A DNA stretch of 64,000 nt from Methylobacterium aquaticum (GCF_016804325.1 NZ_CP043627.1:1101001-1165000), one strand, 5' to 3'; shown: positions 40,185 to 49,939, counted from the first letter of the stretch. Numbers and translations are program-made. Notes: generated from the sequence alone by a model not told the origin.

Positions 40185-41834
40185 ATGGTCGTGAAGCCGG
40201 TCCTCGATCTGGTGGCGAAGCTGGGGCCCGCGCGGCTCGCCGCGATGGGGGCGGTGACCCTCGCGCTCATCGGTTTCTTCGCTTTCGTCATCCTGCGGGT
40301 CTCGCGGCCCGAGATGGGCGTGCTCTACACCGAACTGTCGGTGCAGGATGCCGGCGCGGTCGTGCGCGACCTCGAGGCCAAGGGCATCCGCTACGAGACG
40401 AGGGGCGATGCCGGCCAGACCGTGCTGGCGCCCCGGGCCGAACTCGCCCGCCTGCGCATGGATCTCGCCGCCAAGGGCCTGCCGAGCGCCGGCGGCGTCG
40501 GCTACGAGATCTTCGACAAGGGCGACGCCTTCTCGTCGACGAGCTTCGTCCAGAACGTCAACCACCTGCGGGCGCTCGAAGGTGAGCTCGCCCGCTCGAT
40601 CCGGGCGATCGGCCGGGTCCAGGCGGCCCGCGTCCACCTGGTCCTGCCCGAGAAGCGGCTGTTTTCCCGCGACCGCGAGGCGCCGAGCGCCGCGATCGTG
40701 GTGAAGCTGTCGGGTGATCTCGATCCGGGCCAGGTCCGGGCGGTGCGCCACCTCGTCGCCTCGGCGGTCGAGGGGCTGAAGCCCGAACGCATCTCGATCG
40801 TCGACGAGCGCGGGCGGCTCCTCGCCGACGGCGCCCGCGGGGCGGAAGCCCAGAACGGCGTCGGCCTCGACGAGCGCCAGACCACCATGGAGCGGCGCCT
40901 GCGGGCCCAGGTCGAGGAGATCGTCGCCGGCATCGTCGGGTCGGGCCGGGCCCGGGTCCAGGTCACGGCCGAGCTCGACCCCAACCGGATCGAGAGCCGG
41001 TCGGAGACCTTCGATCCCGAGAGCCGGGTGGTGCGCTCGACCCAGACCCGCAGCGAGAACTCGCAGTCGCAGAGCAGCGAGAACGGCGTCACCGTCGGCA
41101 ACGAACTGCCCGGCGCGAACCAGGCCCAGCAGAACCAGGGTCCGCGCGAGGCCTCGAACAAGAACGAGGAGACCACCAACTACGAGATCTCCCGCGTCAC
41201 CCGCACCGAGGTGAACGAGGGCGGCCGGATCCGGCGCCTGTCGGTGGCGGTGCTGATTGACGGCACCTACGCGGCGGGCCCGGACGGCAAGCCGGCCTAC
41301 GCGCCGCGGCCGGCGCCGGAACTGGAGCGCATCACCGCGCTGGTGCGCACCGCGGTCGGCTACGACCGGGCCCGGGGCGACCAGGTCGAGGTGGTGAACC
41401 TGCGCTTTGCCGACACCCCGGCGGTGCCCGAGTTCCAGGAGCAGGGTCTGCTGGCCTCGCTCCTCCAGCCGACCAAGGAGGACGTGCTGCGCATCGCCGA
41501 GATGTCGGTGCTCTTCCTCCTCGGCCTCGTGGTGCTGATGACGGTGGTCCGCCCGCTGGTGCAGAAGGTCGTCGCCTCCGAGGATCCGGCGCAGGCCCCG
41601 ATCTCGATCCTCGCCTCCGATCATCCCGGCCTGGTGATGGCGGTGGAGGGCGCGCTGGCGGGCGCCGCTCCGGCCGAACTCGCCCTGCCCGAGAGCCAGG
41701 CCCGGCGCGTCGTCGAGTTCGCCAAGATCAACGGCAAGATCCAGGCCGAGACGATCGAGCGCGTCGTCGACATCGTGAAGTCGAACCCGACCGAGACGGT
41801 CGAGGTGCTGCGCACCTGGATCAACGACCGCTGA
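40185..41834 (+). CDS. fliF: Flagellar MS-ring protein
   Basis: 549 residues from ATG 40185. Two membrane helices (near residue 25 and near residue 440, VLFLLGLVVLMTVVRPL) flank a large periplasmic part with the secretin-like ring motifs (GVLYTELSVQDAGAVVRDLE, LPEKRLFSRDREAPSAAIVV, TNYEISRVTRTEV). The C-terminal cytoplasmic tail (INGKIQAETIERVVDIVKSN, then VEVLRTWINDR) binds FliG. First gene of the operon fliF-fliG-fliH-fliN-flbD. Confidence 0.93.
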   Translation: MVVKPVLDLVAKLGPARLAAMGAVTLALIGFFAFVILRVSRPEMGVLYTELSVQDAGAVVRDLEAKGIRYETRGDAGQTVLAPRAELARLRMDLAAKGLPSAGGVGYEIFDKGDAFSSTSFVQNVNHLRALEGELARSIRAIGRVQAARVHLVLPEKRLFSRDREAPSAAIVVKLSGDLDPGQVRAVRHLVASAVEGLKPERISIVDERGRLLADGARGAEAQNGVGLDERQTTMERRLRAQVEEIVAGIVGSGRARVQVTAELDPNRIESRSETFDPESRVVRSTQTRSENSQSQSSENGVTVGNELPGANQAQQNQGPREASNKNEETTNYEISRVTRTEVNEGGRIRRLSVAVLIDGTYAAGPDGKPAYAPRPAPELERITALVRTAVGYDRARGDQVEVVNLRFADTPAVPEFQEQGLLASLLQPTKEDVLRIAEMSVLFLLGLVVLMTVVRPLVQKVVASEDPAQAPISILASDHPGLVMAVEGALAGAAPAELALPESQARRVVEFAKINGKIQAETIERVVDIVKSNPTETVEVLRTWINDR

Positions 41835-41889
41835 CGCTACCGGATCAACGACCGCCGACGCTGCCGGATTAACGACCGCCGAGGCTTCG
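41818..41889 (+). repeat. Three tandem 24-bp units over the fliF stop codon
   Basis: Units at 41818-41841, 41842-41865 and 41866-41889, each starting GGATyAACGACCGC. Unit 1 encodes the end of FliF, including its TGA; in units 2 and 3 the stop codon position reads CGA. As 24 is a multiple of three, the copies stay in frame. Confidence 0.85.
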
Positions 41890-41958
41890 GCCCGCCGAAC
41901 GCCCCCAAGACCAAGACACGTCTCCCGCACTCCGTTCCGCCCGAGAGAAGCCGACGCC

Positions 41959-43008
41959 ATGGCCGTGACCCCGATGCCGGCATCCCGCTCCACGATCGCG
42001 GGCCTGACCTTCGCCGAGATGCCCGGGACCCACCGTGCCGCCGCCCTCCTGCTGCTGCTCGGCGAGGAGGAGGGCGCCCCGATCTGGCGGATGCTGGAGG
42101 AGGACGAGGTCAAGAAGGTCTCGCACGCCATGGTCCAGCTCGGCTCGCTCGAGGCGGAGGCGGTCGAGGCCCTGATCATCGACTTCGTGTCCCGGCTCTC
42201 GGCCAGCGGCGGCATCACCTCGAGCTTCGAGCGCACTGAGTCGCTGCTGCTCAAGATCTTCCCGCCCGAGCAGGTCGCGGTGATCATGGCCGAGGTGAAG
42301 GGCGCCTCGACCCGCCGGGTCTGGGCCAGCCTGACCCAGATCGACCCCGAGATCCTGGCCTCGTTCCTGCGCAACGAATACCCGCAGACCGTCGCGGTGA
42401 TCCTGTCGCGGGTGCGCTCGGACTACGCCGCCAAGGTCCTGACCATCCTGCCGGAGGACTTCGCCATCGACGTCCTCAACCGGATGCTCCGGATGGAGAC
42501 GGTGCAGAAGGAGGCCCTGCGCCACATCGAGGAGATCCTGCGGGTCGAGTTCGTCTCGACCATCGCCCAGACCACGCGGCGCGACGCCCACGAATTGCTC
42601 GCCGACGTGTTCAACGCCTTCGACCGGCAGACCGAGATCCGGTTCCTCACCGCCCTCGACCAGTCGAACCGCGGCTCGGCGAAGAAGATCCGCCAGCTCA
42701 TGTTCACCTTCGACGACCTGATGAAGCTCGATGCCGGCAGCGTCCAGACCCTGATGCGCAGCGTCGACCGCGACGTGCTGGCCCGCGCGCTCAAGGGCGC
42801 GTCGGACCCGGTCCGGAACTTCTTCTTCGCCAACATGTCGAGCCGCTCGTCCAGGAACATGCAGAACGACATCGAGTCGCTCGGGCCGATCCGCCTCAAG
42901 GAGGTCGACGAGGCCCAGTCGAAGATGACCGACCTCGCCAAGGAACTGGCCGAGAAGGGCGAGATCATGATCGCCAAGAACAGCGCCGAGGAAGAGCTGG
43001 TCTATTGA
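41959..43008 (+). CDS. fliG: Flagellar motor switch protein FliG
   Basis: 349 residues. The FliF-binding N-domain (HRAAALLLLLGEEEGAPIWR), the middle domain with the EHPQ-like motif written EYPQ (FLRNEYPQTVAVILSRV), and the C-terminal torque domain (FTFDDLMKLDAGSVQTLMRS, then FFFANMSSRSSRNMQNDIES) are complete. Charged residues on the torque helix interact with the stator. The His-to-Tyr change in the EHPQ motif is worth noting but occurs in a region that tolerates substitution. Confidence 0.93.
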   Translation: MAVTPMPASRSTIAGLTFAEMPGTHRAAALLLLLGEEEGAPIWRMLEEDEVKKVSHAMVQLGSLEAEAVEALIIDFVSRLSASGGITSSFERTESLLLKIFPPEQVAVIMAEVKGASTRRVWASLTQIDPEILASFLRNEYPQTVAVILSRVRSDYAAKVLTILPEDFAIDVLNRMLRMETVQKEALRHIEEILRVEFVSTIAQTTRRDAHELLADVFNAFDRQTEIRFLTALDQSNRGSAKKIRQLMFTFDDLMKLDAGSVQTLMRSVDRDVLARALKGASDPVRNFFFANMSSRSSRNMQNDIESLGPIRLKEVDEAQSKMTDLAKELAEKGEIMIAKNSAEEELVY

Positions 43009-43069
43009 TGCCCGCCCGCACGACGCAGCCCCGCGACACGTTCGAGCCCGCCCCGAGGGACACAGCCTG

Positions 43070-43710
43070 ATGGCGCAGATCCGGCGCTTCCTGTTCGATA
43101 CCGACTTCCGCAGCCCCGTCGCCGCGCCCGCGCGAGACGAGGCTCCGGCCGCCGACGCCCTGGCGCAGGCGCAGGCGCGGGCCGAGGCGGCGGCGCGGGA
43201 GGCCGCCCGGGAGGCGGCGGAGGCCGAGGCCTATGCCCGCGGCCTGCAGGAGGGCCGCGCCCAGGCCGAGGCGCAGGTCCAGGCACGCCTCGCCGACGCC
43301 CTCAACCGTGTCGCCGCCGCCGCCGCCGGCATGATCGCCGGCGCCGACGAGCGCGATGCCGAGCGGGAGGCCCAGGCCCTCGACTTCGCCGTGGCGCTCG
43401 GGCGCAAGATCGCCGGGGCCGCCCTCGACCACCATCCGGTGGCGGCGATCACGGAGGCCGCGGGCCGCGCGCTCCAGCACCTGCGCGGCGTGCCGCACCT
43501 GGCGATCCGGGTCCACGACGCCCTCGTCGACGAGACGCAGGCCCAGGTCGCCCGGCTTGCCCGCGAGCGCGGCTACGAGGGCCGCCTGATCGTTCTCGGC
43601 GATCCCGGCATGGCGCCGGGGATGCCCGCATCGAATGGGCCGATGGCGGCGTGGTGCGCGAGCGCGCGGCCATCGAGGCGGCGCTGACCGCCGCCCTGCC
43701 GACCGCCTGA
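43070..43710 (+). CDS. fliH: Flagellar export regulator FliH-like (one-base frameshift)
   Basis: Starts MAQIRRFLFDTDF. An Ala/Glu/Arg-rich coiled segment (AREAAREAAEAEAYARGLQE) precedes a conserved C-domain (LDFAVALGRKIAGAALDHHP). At a GGGG run (43618-43621) the frame is lost after GMAPG; one more G restores DARIEWADGGVVRERAAIEA and a stop at 43708-43710, giving 213 residues. FliH/FlbE regulates the FliI export ATPase; in Caulobacter the gene at this position is flbE. Located between fliG and fliN as expected. Confidence 0.83.
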
Positions 43711-43748
43711 CGCTTCCTTCCGACCTTTTCTCTCAACGAGGTACGCGA

Positions 43749-44099
43749 ATGTCCTCCGACAACGATCTCGGCCTGCCGCAGCTCAGCGAAGCGGACCTCG
43801 CCTTCGACGCGGCGACGGTCGGCGCGATGCGCGATGCGCCGATGGCCGCCAAGTCGGCCGCCGACCTCGAACAGGTCTTCGACGTGCCGGTGATGGTCTC
43901 GGCGGTGCTCGGCTCGTCGCGGATGCCGATCGGCGACCTCCTGCGCCTCGGTCCCGGCACGGTGCTGGAGCTCGACCGCAAGGTCGGCGAGGCGATCGAC
44001 ATCTTCGTCAACAACCGCCTCGTCGCCCGCGGCGAGGTGGTGCTGGTGGAGGAGCGCCTCGGCGTGACGATGACCGAGATCGTCAAGGCCGACGGCTGA
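43749..44099 (+). CDS. fliN: Flagellar motor switch protein FliN
   Basis: 116 residues. The conserved C-ring domain is complete: LEQVFDVPVMVSAVLGSSRM, LLRLGPGTVLELDRKVGEAI and DIFVNNRLVARGEVVLVEER. FliN forms the lower C-ring, binds FliH and helps in switching. AGGTACGCGA-type ribosome site before ATG 43749. Confidence 0.92.
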   Translation: MSSDNDLGLPQLSEADLAFDAATVGAMRDAPMAAKSAADLEQVFDVPVMVSAVLGSSRMPIGDLLRLGPGTVLELDRKVGEAIDIFVNNRLVARGEVVLVEERLGVTMTEIVKADG

Positions 44100-44145
44100 A
44101 CCCCACCCTCGCCACCCCGCCGACCCGCCCAACGGAGTGCCCGCC

Positions 44146-45510
44146 ATGCGGCTCTTGATCATCGGACGCCTCAGCGGCGAACTCGTCACCGCCTCCCGGA
44201 TCGCCATGAGCCGCGGCGCGGCCGTGACCCAGGCCGACGGCATCGAGCAGGGGCTCAACGCGCTCAGGGCCAAGGGCGCCGACCTCGTCATGGTCGACGT
44301 GGCCCTGCCGATCCGGTCCCTGGTGACGGCGTTGTCCGACGAGCGCATCCGCACGCCGGTCGTCGCCTGCGGCACCGGGACCGACGCCAAGGCGGCGGTG
44401 GCGGCGATCCAGGCGGGGGCCAAGGAATACATCCCGCTGCCGCCCGATCCCGAGCTGATCGCGGCGGTGCTGGAGGCGGTGACGGCGGATGCCCGCTCCT
44501 TCGTCTGGCGCGATCCGGCGATGGAGCGGGTGGTCAAGCTCGCCGAGCAGGTGGCGCGCTCCGACGCCTCGGTGCTGATCACCGGCGAGAGCGGCACCGG
44601 CAAGGAGGTGCTGGCGCGCTACCTCCACACCCGCTCCAACCGGGTGCAAAAGCCCTTCGTCAGCGTGAACTGCGCGGCGATTCCCGACGCGCTGCTCGAA
44701 TCCGAGCTGTTCGGCCACGAGAAGGGCGCCTTCACCGGGGCGGTGGCCCGGCGCATCGGCCGGTTCGAGGAGGCCAATGGCGGCACGCTGCTCCTCGACG
44801 AAATTTCCGAGATGGACGTCCGGCTCCAGGCCAAGCTCCTGCGGGCGCTCCAGGAGCGGGTGATCGACCGGGTCGGCGGCACCCAGCCGGTGAAGGTCGA
44901 CATCCGGGTGCTCGCCACCTCGAACCGCAACCTCGCCGAGGAGGCGCGCAAAGGGACGTTCCGCGAGGACCTGCTCTACCGCCTCAACGTGGTGAACCTG
45001 CGCCTGCCGCCCCTGCGCGACCGCCCCTCGGACATCCTCGAGCTCGCCGGCCACTTCGCGCGCAAATACGCCGAGGCCAACGGCGTGCCGCCCCGGCCGC
45101 TCTCGGCCGAGGCGCGCCGCCTCGTCATGCAGAGCCCCTGGCCCGGCAACGTCCGCGAGCTGGAGAACACCCTCCACCGGGCGGTGCTGCTGGCGAGCGG
45201 CCCGGAGATCGACGCCGACGCGATCCGCTCGCCGGAGGGGGACGCGCTGGCCGTCGCCGCCAGCCCCGTCGCCCGCGCGGTCCAGGCCGCCGAGGCGGCG
45301 ACGCGGGGCTTCGTCGGCCGCTCGCTGGCGGAAGTCGAGCGCGACCTGATCCTCGACACCCTCGACCATTGCCTCGGCAACCGCACCCACGCCGCCAAGA
45401 TCCTCGGCATCTCGATCCGCACCCTGCGCAACAAGCTCAACGAATACACCGATTCCGGCATCCCGGTGGCCGAGCCCGGCCACACCCGGGCGCTGGCGGC
45501 CTACGGCTGA
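44146..45510 (+). CDS. flbD: Sigma-54-dependent flagellar regulator FlbD
   Basis: 454 residues. Start 44146 (MRLLIIGRLSGEL) lies 8 bases after GGAG. The receiver-like N-domain lacks the usual acidic pair though it keeps a possible acceptor in VMVDVALP, as in Caulobacter FlbD. The AAA+ domain has Walker A ITGESGTGKEVLARYL, the sigma-54-contacting loop GAFTGA (FGHEKGAFTGAVARR), Walker B GGTLLLDEISEMD and R-fingers. The C-terminal Fis-type HTH is NRTHAAKILGISIRTLRNKL. It activates late flagellar genes and represses early ones such as fliF in Caulobacter. Confidence 0.93.
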   Translation: MRLLIIGRLSGELVTASRIAMSRGAAVTQADGIEQGLNALRAKGADLVMVDVALPIRSLVTALSDERIRTPVVACGTGTDAKAAVAAIQAGAKEYIPLPPDPELIAAVLEAVTADARSFVWRDPAMERVVKLAEQVARSDASVLITGESGTGKEVLARYLHTRSNRVQKPFVSVNCAAIPDALLESELFGHEKGAFTGAVARRIGRFEEANGGTLLLDEISEMDVRLQAKLLRALQERVIDRVGGTQPVKVDIRVLATSNRNLAEEARKGTFREDLLYRLNVVNLRLPPLRDRPSDILELAGHFARKYAEANGVPPRPLSAEARRLVMQSPWPGNVRELENTLHRAVLLASGPEIDADAIRSPEGDALAVAASPVARAVQAAEAATRGFVGRSLAEVERDLILDTLDHCLGNRTHAAKILGISIRTLRNKLNEYTDSGIPVAEPGHTRALAAYG

Positions 45511-45723
45511 CGGGTTGCAAAGATGATTTTCCATGATGCCGCGACGAGATGGAATTTTGCCGGCCCGGCGACGGCGAGCGGCGTGTCGCGCCATCCACGC
45601 CGGATGCTTCATCCGCGGTCGAACTGCGCTTGATCCTGCTCCGGGAGCGCCGTCACCTTCCCGTCGTCTCATTGCCGGTTCGGGCTTTCCTCCGGGCATC
45701 AGCCGACTCGAACAGGAAAAAAC

Positions 45724-45754
45724 GCTCGTCTTAATCGTGTTTTAGCGGACGAGC
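45724..45754 (+). promoter_or_regulatory. CtrA-like box inside an inverted repeat, upstream of the chemoreceptor gene
   Basis: TTAA-TCGTGTT-TTAG (45731-45745) matches TTAA-N7-TTAA at seven of eight positions. It is flanked exactly by a 7-bp inverted repeat GCTCGTC / GACGAGC (45724-45730, 45748-45754). The box ends about 43 bp before the chemoreceptor ATG. The rest of the 278-bp gap after flbD shows nothing clear. Confidence 0.55.
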
Positions 45755-45788
45755 CCCAATCTTGCCGGCACGGTGAGCCGTGGGCGGA

Positions 45789-47788
45789 ATGGCGGGCGTG
45801 ATGCGGACGTGGGTCAAGGGCGGGCGCCTGGCGCGGCTGTCGATCAAGGCACGAATCTTCGCGGGCTTCGGCGTGGTGCTGGCAACCACCGTCGGCGTCG
45901 CGGTGTCGGGCTACCTGCTGGTGACGCAGGTGAGTTCGGACTTCGCCGACTACCAGCAGAACCGCGCCAAGGCCGAGCATGTCCGCTCCATCGACATGGC
46001 GATGCTGCAGGCGCGCTTCGAACTGAGCCGCTGGCTCCAGCGCTTCGATCCGGCGGTGCTCAAGGCCGCGCGCGACCTTCTCGACAAATCCGTCGGCCTG
46101 ATCGAACGCGGACCCGCGGTCGGATTGTCGGGCGACGAGCTCGCGACCAGCGCCGTGATCGCCAGGGCCCTGCGGACCTACGGCGACGAATACGTCATCA
46201 TGGCCCGGATCAAGGGGGAGGAAACGGCCCTCCTGCGCCAGGACATCGACCAGGCCGGCGAGCAGATCGCCGCGGGCCTGGCGCAGCGGCGCAGCCGCGC
46301 CTACGAGGCCGGCGATCTCGATCAGGCCCGGATGCTGAACGCCGCCGCGGACGCATTCCAGTCCGCCCGCGACCAGACGGTGCAGCTGAAGGTGACGGGG
46401 GAGGCCAAGACCATCGCGGCCGCGAGCCAGTTCGCGGCGGCGAGCCAGGCCAAGCTGCCGGCCAATTCCGATCTCGCGGCGAAGCTGACCGCCTGGCGCG
46501 GGGCGCTCGACCGGGCCTCCGAGCTGTCGGCCGAGTGGAGCCGGCACCTGAAGCTCTCCCGCGTCGCCCGGGACGAGTCGATGAAGGCCTCCGAATCCCT
46601 GCTGGCGGTGATGGCCCGCGACGGGGTGGAGGCGGAGCAGGACTTCGCCCGCAGCGTCAAGGAGGGGACGACCGCGTTCCTCGCCAAGGCGGCCGGCATC
46701 GTGCTCCTCGGAATCGTGATCTCGCTGCTGCTCGCCCGCTCGATCACCGCGCCGCTCCAGCGCCTGTCGGGCGCCATGGCGGCGTTGGGCGGCGGCGCCC
46801 GGGCGATCGCCCTGCCGGATACCGGCCGGACCGACGAGATCGGCGCGATGGCCCGCACCGTGGCGCTCTTTCGCGACGGACTGGTCGATTCCGAGTCCCG
46901 CGACGCGATCCAGCGCCGGGAAACCGACGCCAAGATGGCGCGGGCGCGCCATCTTGAGACCCTGACCCGGGGCTTCGAGGGCAAGGTCTCGGCGCTGATT
47001 GCGTCCCTGACCGCGGCGGCGGGCCAGATGGAGGGGCCGCGCACAACCTCTCGACCTCGGCCGCCGAATCTTCCAGCTTGTCGGCGGGCGTCGCGGAGGC
47101 GGCAAGCCAGACCTCCGCCAATGTCGGCGGCGTCGCGAACGCCACGGACGAACTCTCCGCCAGCATCGAGGAGATCACCCGGCAGGTCGCCCATTCCTCG
47201 GTCATCGCCGGCCGGGCCGACGCGGAGGCCGCGCGCACCGAGGCGACGATCCGGGCGCTCGCCGCCGGCGCGCAGCAGATCGGCGACGTGGTCCAGCTCA
47301 TCACCAGCATCGCCGGGCGGACCAACCTGCTGGCCTTGAACGCCACGATCGAGGCGGCGCGCGCCGGCGAAGCCGGCCGCGGCTTCGCGGTGGTGGCGGC
47401 GGAAGTCAAGGATCTCGCCACCCGGACGGCGAGGGCGACCGACGAGATCGCCGGCCAGATCGGCAGCATCCAGGCCCAGACCGTCCAGGCGGTGCAGGCG
47501 ATCGAGGCGATCGGCGGCACGATCCGCGACATGAACGCCATCGCCACCGGCGTCGCCGGCGCGATGGAGCGCCAGAGCGCCGCCACCGGCGAGATCGCCC
47601 GCAACGTCCAGCACGCCGCCCACAGCACGCAGGTCGTCTCGGGCCACATCGATGCGGTACAGCAGGGCGCCGACCGCACCGGCGGCACCGCCGACCAGGT
47701 GCTGCGCGCCGCCCAGGACCTGGCGCGTCAGGCCGCCATCCTGGATCGGGAGATCGGTGAATTCGTCATGGAGATCAAGGCGGCGTAG
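45789..47788 (+). CDS. Methyl-accepting chemotaxis protein (one-base frameshift)
   Basis: Two TMs ([20 protein letters not shown] and [17 protein letters not shown]) enclose a helical periplasmic domain of about 270 residues (HBM-like length). A HAMP domain follows ([20 protein letters not shown]). At a GGGG run (47033-47036) the frame is lost after QMEG; the next frame carries the signalling hairpin tip ([20 protein letters not shown], then [19 protein letters not shown]) to the end VMEIKAA. Restored length 666 residues. Start could be 45780 (GTG), 45789 or 45801. The downstream position after flbD suggests a role with the flagellum. Confidence 0.9.
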
Positions 47789-47846
47789 AAGGTGTCGCTG
47801 CCGGTCTTTCGATGCCGGCGCGTAGAACGATCTCGTCCTATCCACG

Positions 47847-47967
47847 ACCTCATCCTGAGGTGCGACTGCAAGGAGCCTCGAAGGAGGGCTCCAGATGCCG
47901 CACCGATGTCTGGAGGCCTCCTTCGAGGTTAGTCGATCTTCGATCGACTAACACCTCAGGATGAGGT
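47847..47967. repeat. Palindromic intergenic repeat, family B copy 2
   Basis: About 120 bp, with the same ends and core as copy 1 (ACCTCATCCTGAGGT ... CACCTCAGGATGAGGT and a central AGTCGATCTTCGATCGACT). The apex between the arms differs. It lies between the chemoreceptor gene and the convergent DUF6894 gene. Confidence 0.82.
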
Positions 47968-48036
47968 TGATGGTGGGGGATGTTTTCTGATCGCGTTGAG
48001 CGGTCCATCGGACCGAAAGCAGATTTTCGATCAACC

Positions 48037-48285
48037 CTACGCCTGCAGTCTCGGAATCGCCTCCGCGAACCGGGCGATCGGCAGGAAGAGGCTGAAGCGG
48101 CGTTCCTTGTCCTCGACATGGATGATCGCCTCCTTCCACTCGGGCTCGCGGCAGGCGCGGCGCTTCAAAAGCCCGGCGATATGGGCCGAGCAGGTGATGA
48201 TCTCGTGCGGCTCCTCGAGTTCGACGCCGCGCGTGTCCCGGATGAGACGGCTGCCGACCTGGAAGTGAAAGTAGTAGCAGGACAT
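48037..48285 (-). CDS. DUF6894-family small protein
   Basis: 82 residues, MSCYYFHFQVGSRLIRDTRG then VELEEPHEI. The YYFH ... RDTRGVEL pattern is typical of the DUF6894 family, small cytoplasmic proteins that are abundant in Methylobacterium and Bradyrhizobium. Function unknown. The ribosome site GGAGAGA lies before the ATG. Confidence 0.78.
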   Translation of the reverse strand: MSCYYFHFQVGSRLIRDTRGVELEEPHEIITCSAHIAGLLKRRACREPEWKEAIIHVEDKERRFSLFLPIARFAEAIPRLQA

Positions 48286-48424
48286 GCCGCTCTCTCCTGG
48301 GGTGGCTGTCCTGCCTCATTACGTCCCCTCGTCTCCGGCCGCCTTAACCCGAGTCAAGGGTTCCCGGGTTTCTCGAAGCCTGTCGTCTCCTGCCGCGCTT
48401 CAGGTGATCGTGGAGTATCGGTCC

Positions 48425-49939
48425 CTAGAGATAGCCGCTGCCGGCCTCCGCCGCGAAGCGGTCGGGCGGGCCCTCCCAGACGATGCGGGCATGCTCCAGC
48501 ACGTAGACCCGGTCGGCATGGGGCAGCGCGAAGGTGACGTTCTGCTCGCCGAGCAGCACCGTGATCGGCGTGGTCTGGCGCAGGCGCTCCAGGGCCTTGG
48601 AGAGCTGTTCGAGGATCACCGGGGCGAGGCCGAGCGTCGGCTCGTCGAGGATCAGGAGGCGCGGCTTCATCATCAGGGCGCGGGCGATGGTGAGCATCTG
48701 CTGCTCTCCCCCTGAGAGCGTGCGGGCCATCTGGCCGCCGCGGCTTTTCAGGATCGGAAACAGCTCGAACAGCCAGTCGAGCTGGCGCGCGCTCTCGGCC
48801 TTCGGCAGGTGCTGGCCGCCGAGATCGAGGTTTTCGCGCACGCTCATCTCGCCGAACAATTCTCGGGATTCCGGCACCTGGACGATGCCGTTCCGCGCGA
48901 TGCTCGCGGGCGTGCGCCTCGCCAGCGGCTCGCCCGCGAAGCCGATCTGCCCGGCATGCGGGACGAGGCCGGAGATGGCGTTGAACAACGTCGTCTTGCC
49001 GGCGCCGTTGAGGCCCACCACCGAGACGAACTCGCCCTCGTGGACGTGGAGGCTCACCCCGCGCAGGGCCTGCGCCTTGCCGTAGAGCACGTCGAGCCCC
49101 TCGACCTGGAGCAGGGGCCGACCGGAGAAGCGGGCCTCGGGCCGCGCCGCCGTCTCGATGCTGCCGCCGAGATAGACCCGGCGCACGGTCTCGTTGCGCA
49201 TCACCTCGGCGGCCGTGCCCTCGGCGACGCGCTCGCCGAGATACATCGCGAAGACACGGTCGACGAGGGCCGACACACTCTTCACGTTGTGGTCGACGAG
49301 GAGCACCGCCTTGCCCTCGTCGCGAAAGCCGCGGATCAGGGCGGAGAAATCCGCCACCTCGCCGGAGGTGAGGCCGGCAAAGGGCTCGTCGACCAGCACC
49401 ACCTGGGGATCGCGGGCGATCGCCTTGGCGAGCTCCATCCGGCGGAGATCCGCAAAGGGCAGGGTGCCGGGGCGGCGGTCCATGACGCTCCCCAGACCCA
49501 CCCGCTCGGCGATGGCCCGGGCGCGCGTCTCGACGCCCGGATCGGCGAAGAGCCGGATCAGACTGTCGGGCAGGAGCGCGAGCTTGATGTTCTCCAGCAC
49601 GGTCTGCCGGTGCAGCGGCCGCGAATGCTGGAAAACGAGGCCGATGCCGGCCCGCGCCACCTTGTGCGACGGCCAGCCGGCGATCTCGGTGCCGGCGAGC
49701 TTGATGCTGCCGGCATTCGGGCGCTCCAGCCCCATGATGAGCTTCATCACCGTGGACTTGCCCGAGCCGTTCGGCCCGATCAGCCCGACGATCTCGCCGG
49801 CCCGCACGGTAAAGCCGATCGATTTCGCCGCGACGAGGCCGCCATAGCGCTTGGTCAGGCCCTCGACCGCGAGGAGCGGCGGGGCGGTATCGGGCTCGGC
49901 GGAGGGCAGGGGGGAGGAGGCGAGGCCGGCCGCACTCAT
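48425..49939 (-). CDS. Fused Liv-type ABC ATPase (LivG-LivF)
   Basis: 504 residues with two ATPase domains in one chain. Domain 1 (LivG-like, to about residue 255) has Walker A GLIGPNGSGKSTVMKLIMGL and Walker B QVVLVDEPFAGL, but its signature is LPFADLRRMELAKA in place of the usual LxxGQQ/LSGGQ. Domain 2 (LivF-like) has GLNGAGKTT, a normal LSGGEQQMLTIARAL and LLILDEPTLGLAP. Normally these are separate genes. It powers the LivH/LivM permease encoded upstream. So one ATP site of the assembled transporter may be altered; the substitution may be a subfamily trait. Confidence 0.88.
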   Translation of the reverse strand: MSAAGLASSPLPSAEPDTAPPLLAVEGLTKRYGGLVAAKSIGFTVRAGEIVGLIGPNGSGKSTVMKLIMGLERPNAGSIKLAGTEIAGWPSHKVARAGIGLVFQHSRPLHRQTVLENIKLALLPDSLIRLFADPGVETRARAIAERVGLGSVMDRRPGTLPFADLRRMELAKAIARDPQVVLVDEPFAGLTSGEVADFSALIRGFRDEGKAVLLVDHNVKSVSALVDRVFAMYLGERVAEGTAAEVMRNETVRRVYLGGSIETAARPEARFSGRPLLQVEGLDVLYGKAQALRGVSLHVHEGEFVSVVGLNGAGKTTLFNAISGLVPHAGQIGFAGEPLARRTPASIARNGIVQVPESRELFGEMSVRENLDLGGQHLPKAESARQLDWLFELFPILKSRGGQMARTLSGGEQQMLTIARALMMKPRLLILDEPTLGLAPVILEQLSKALERLRQTTPITVLLGEQNVTFALPHADRVYVLEHARIVWEGPPDRFAAEAGSGYL

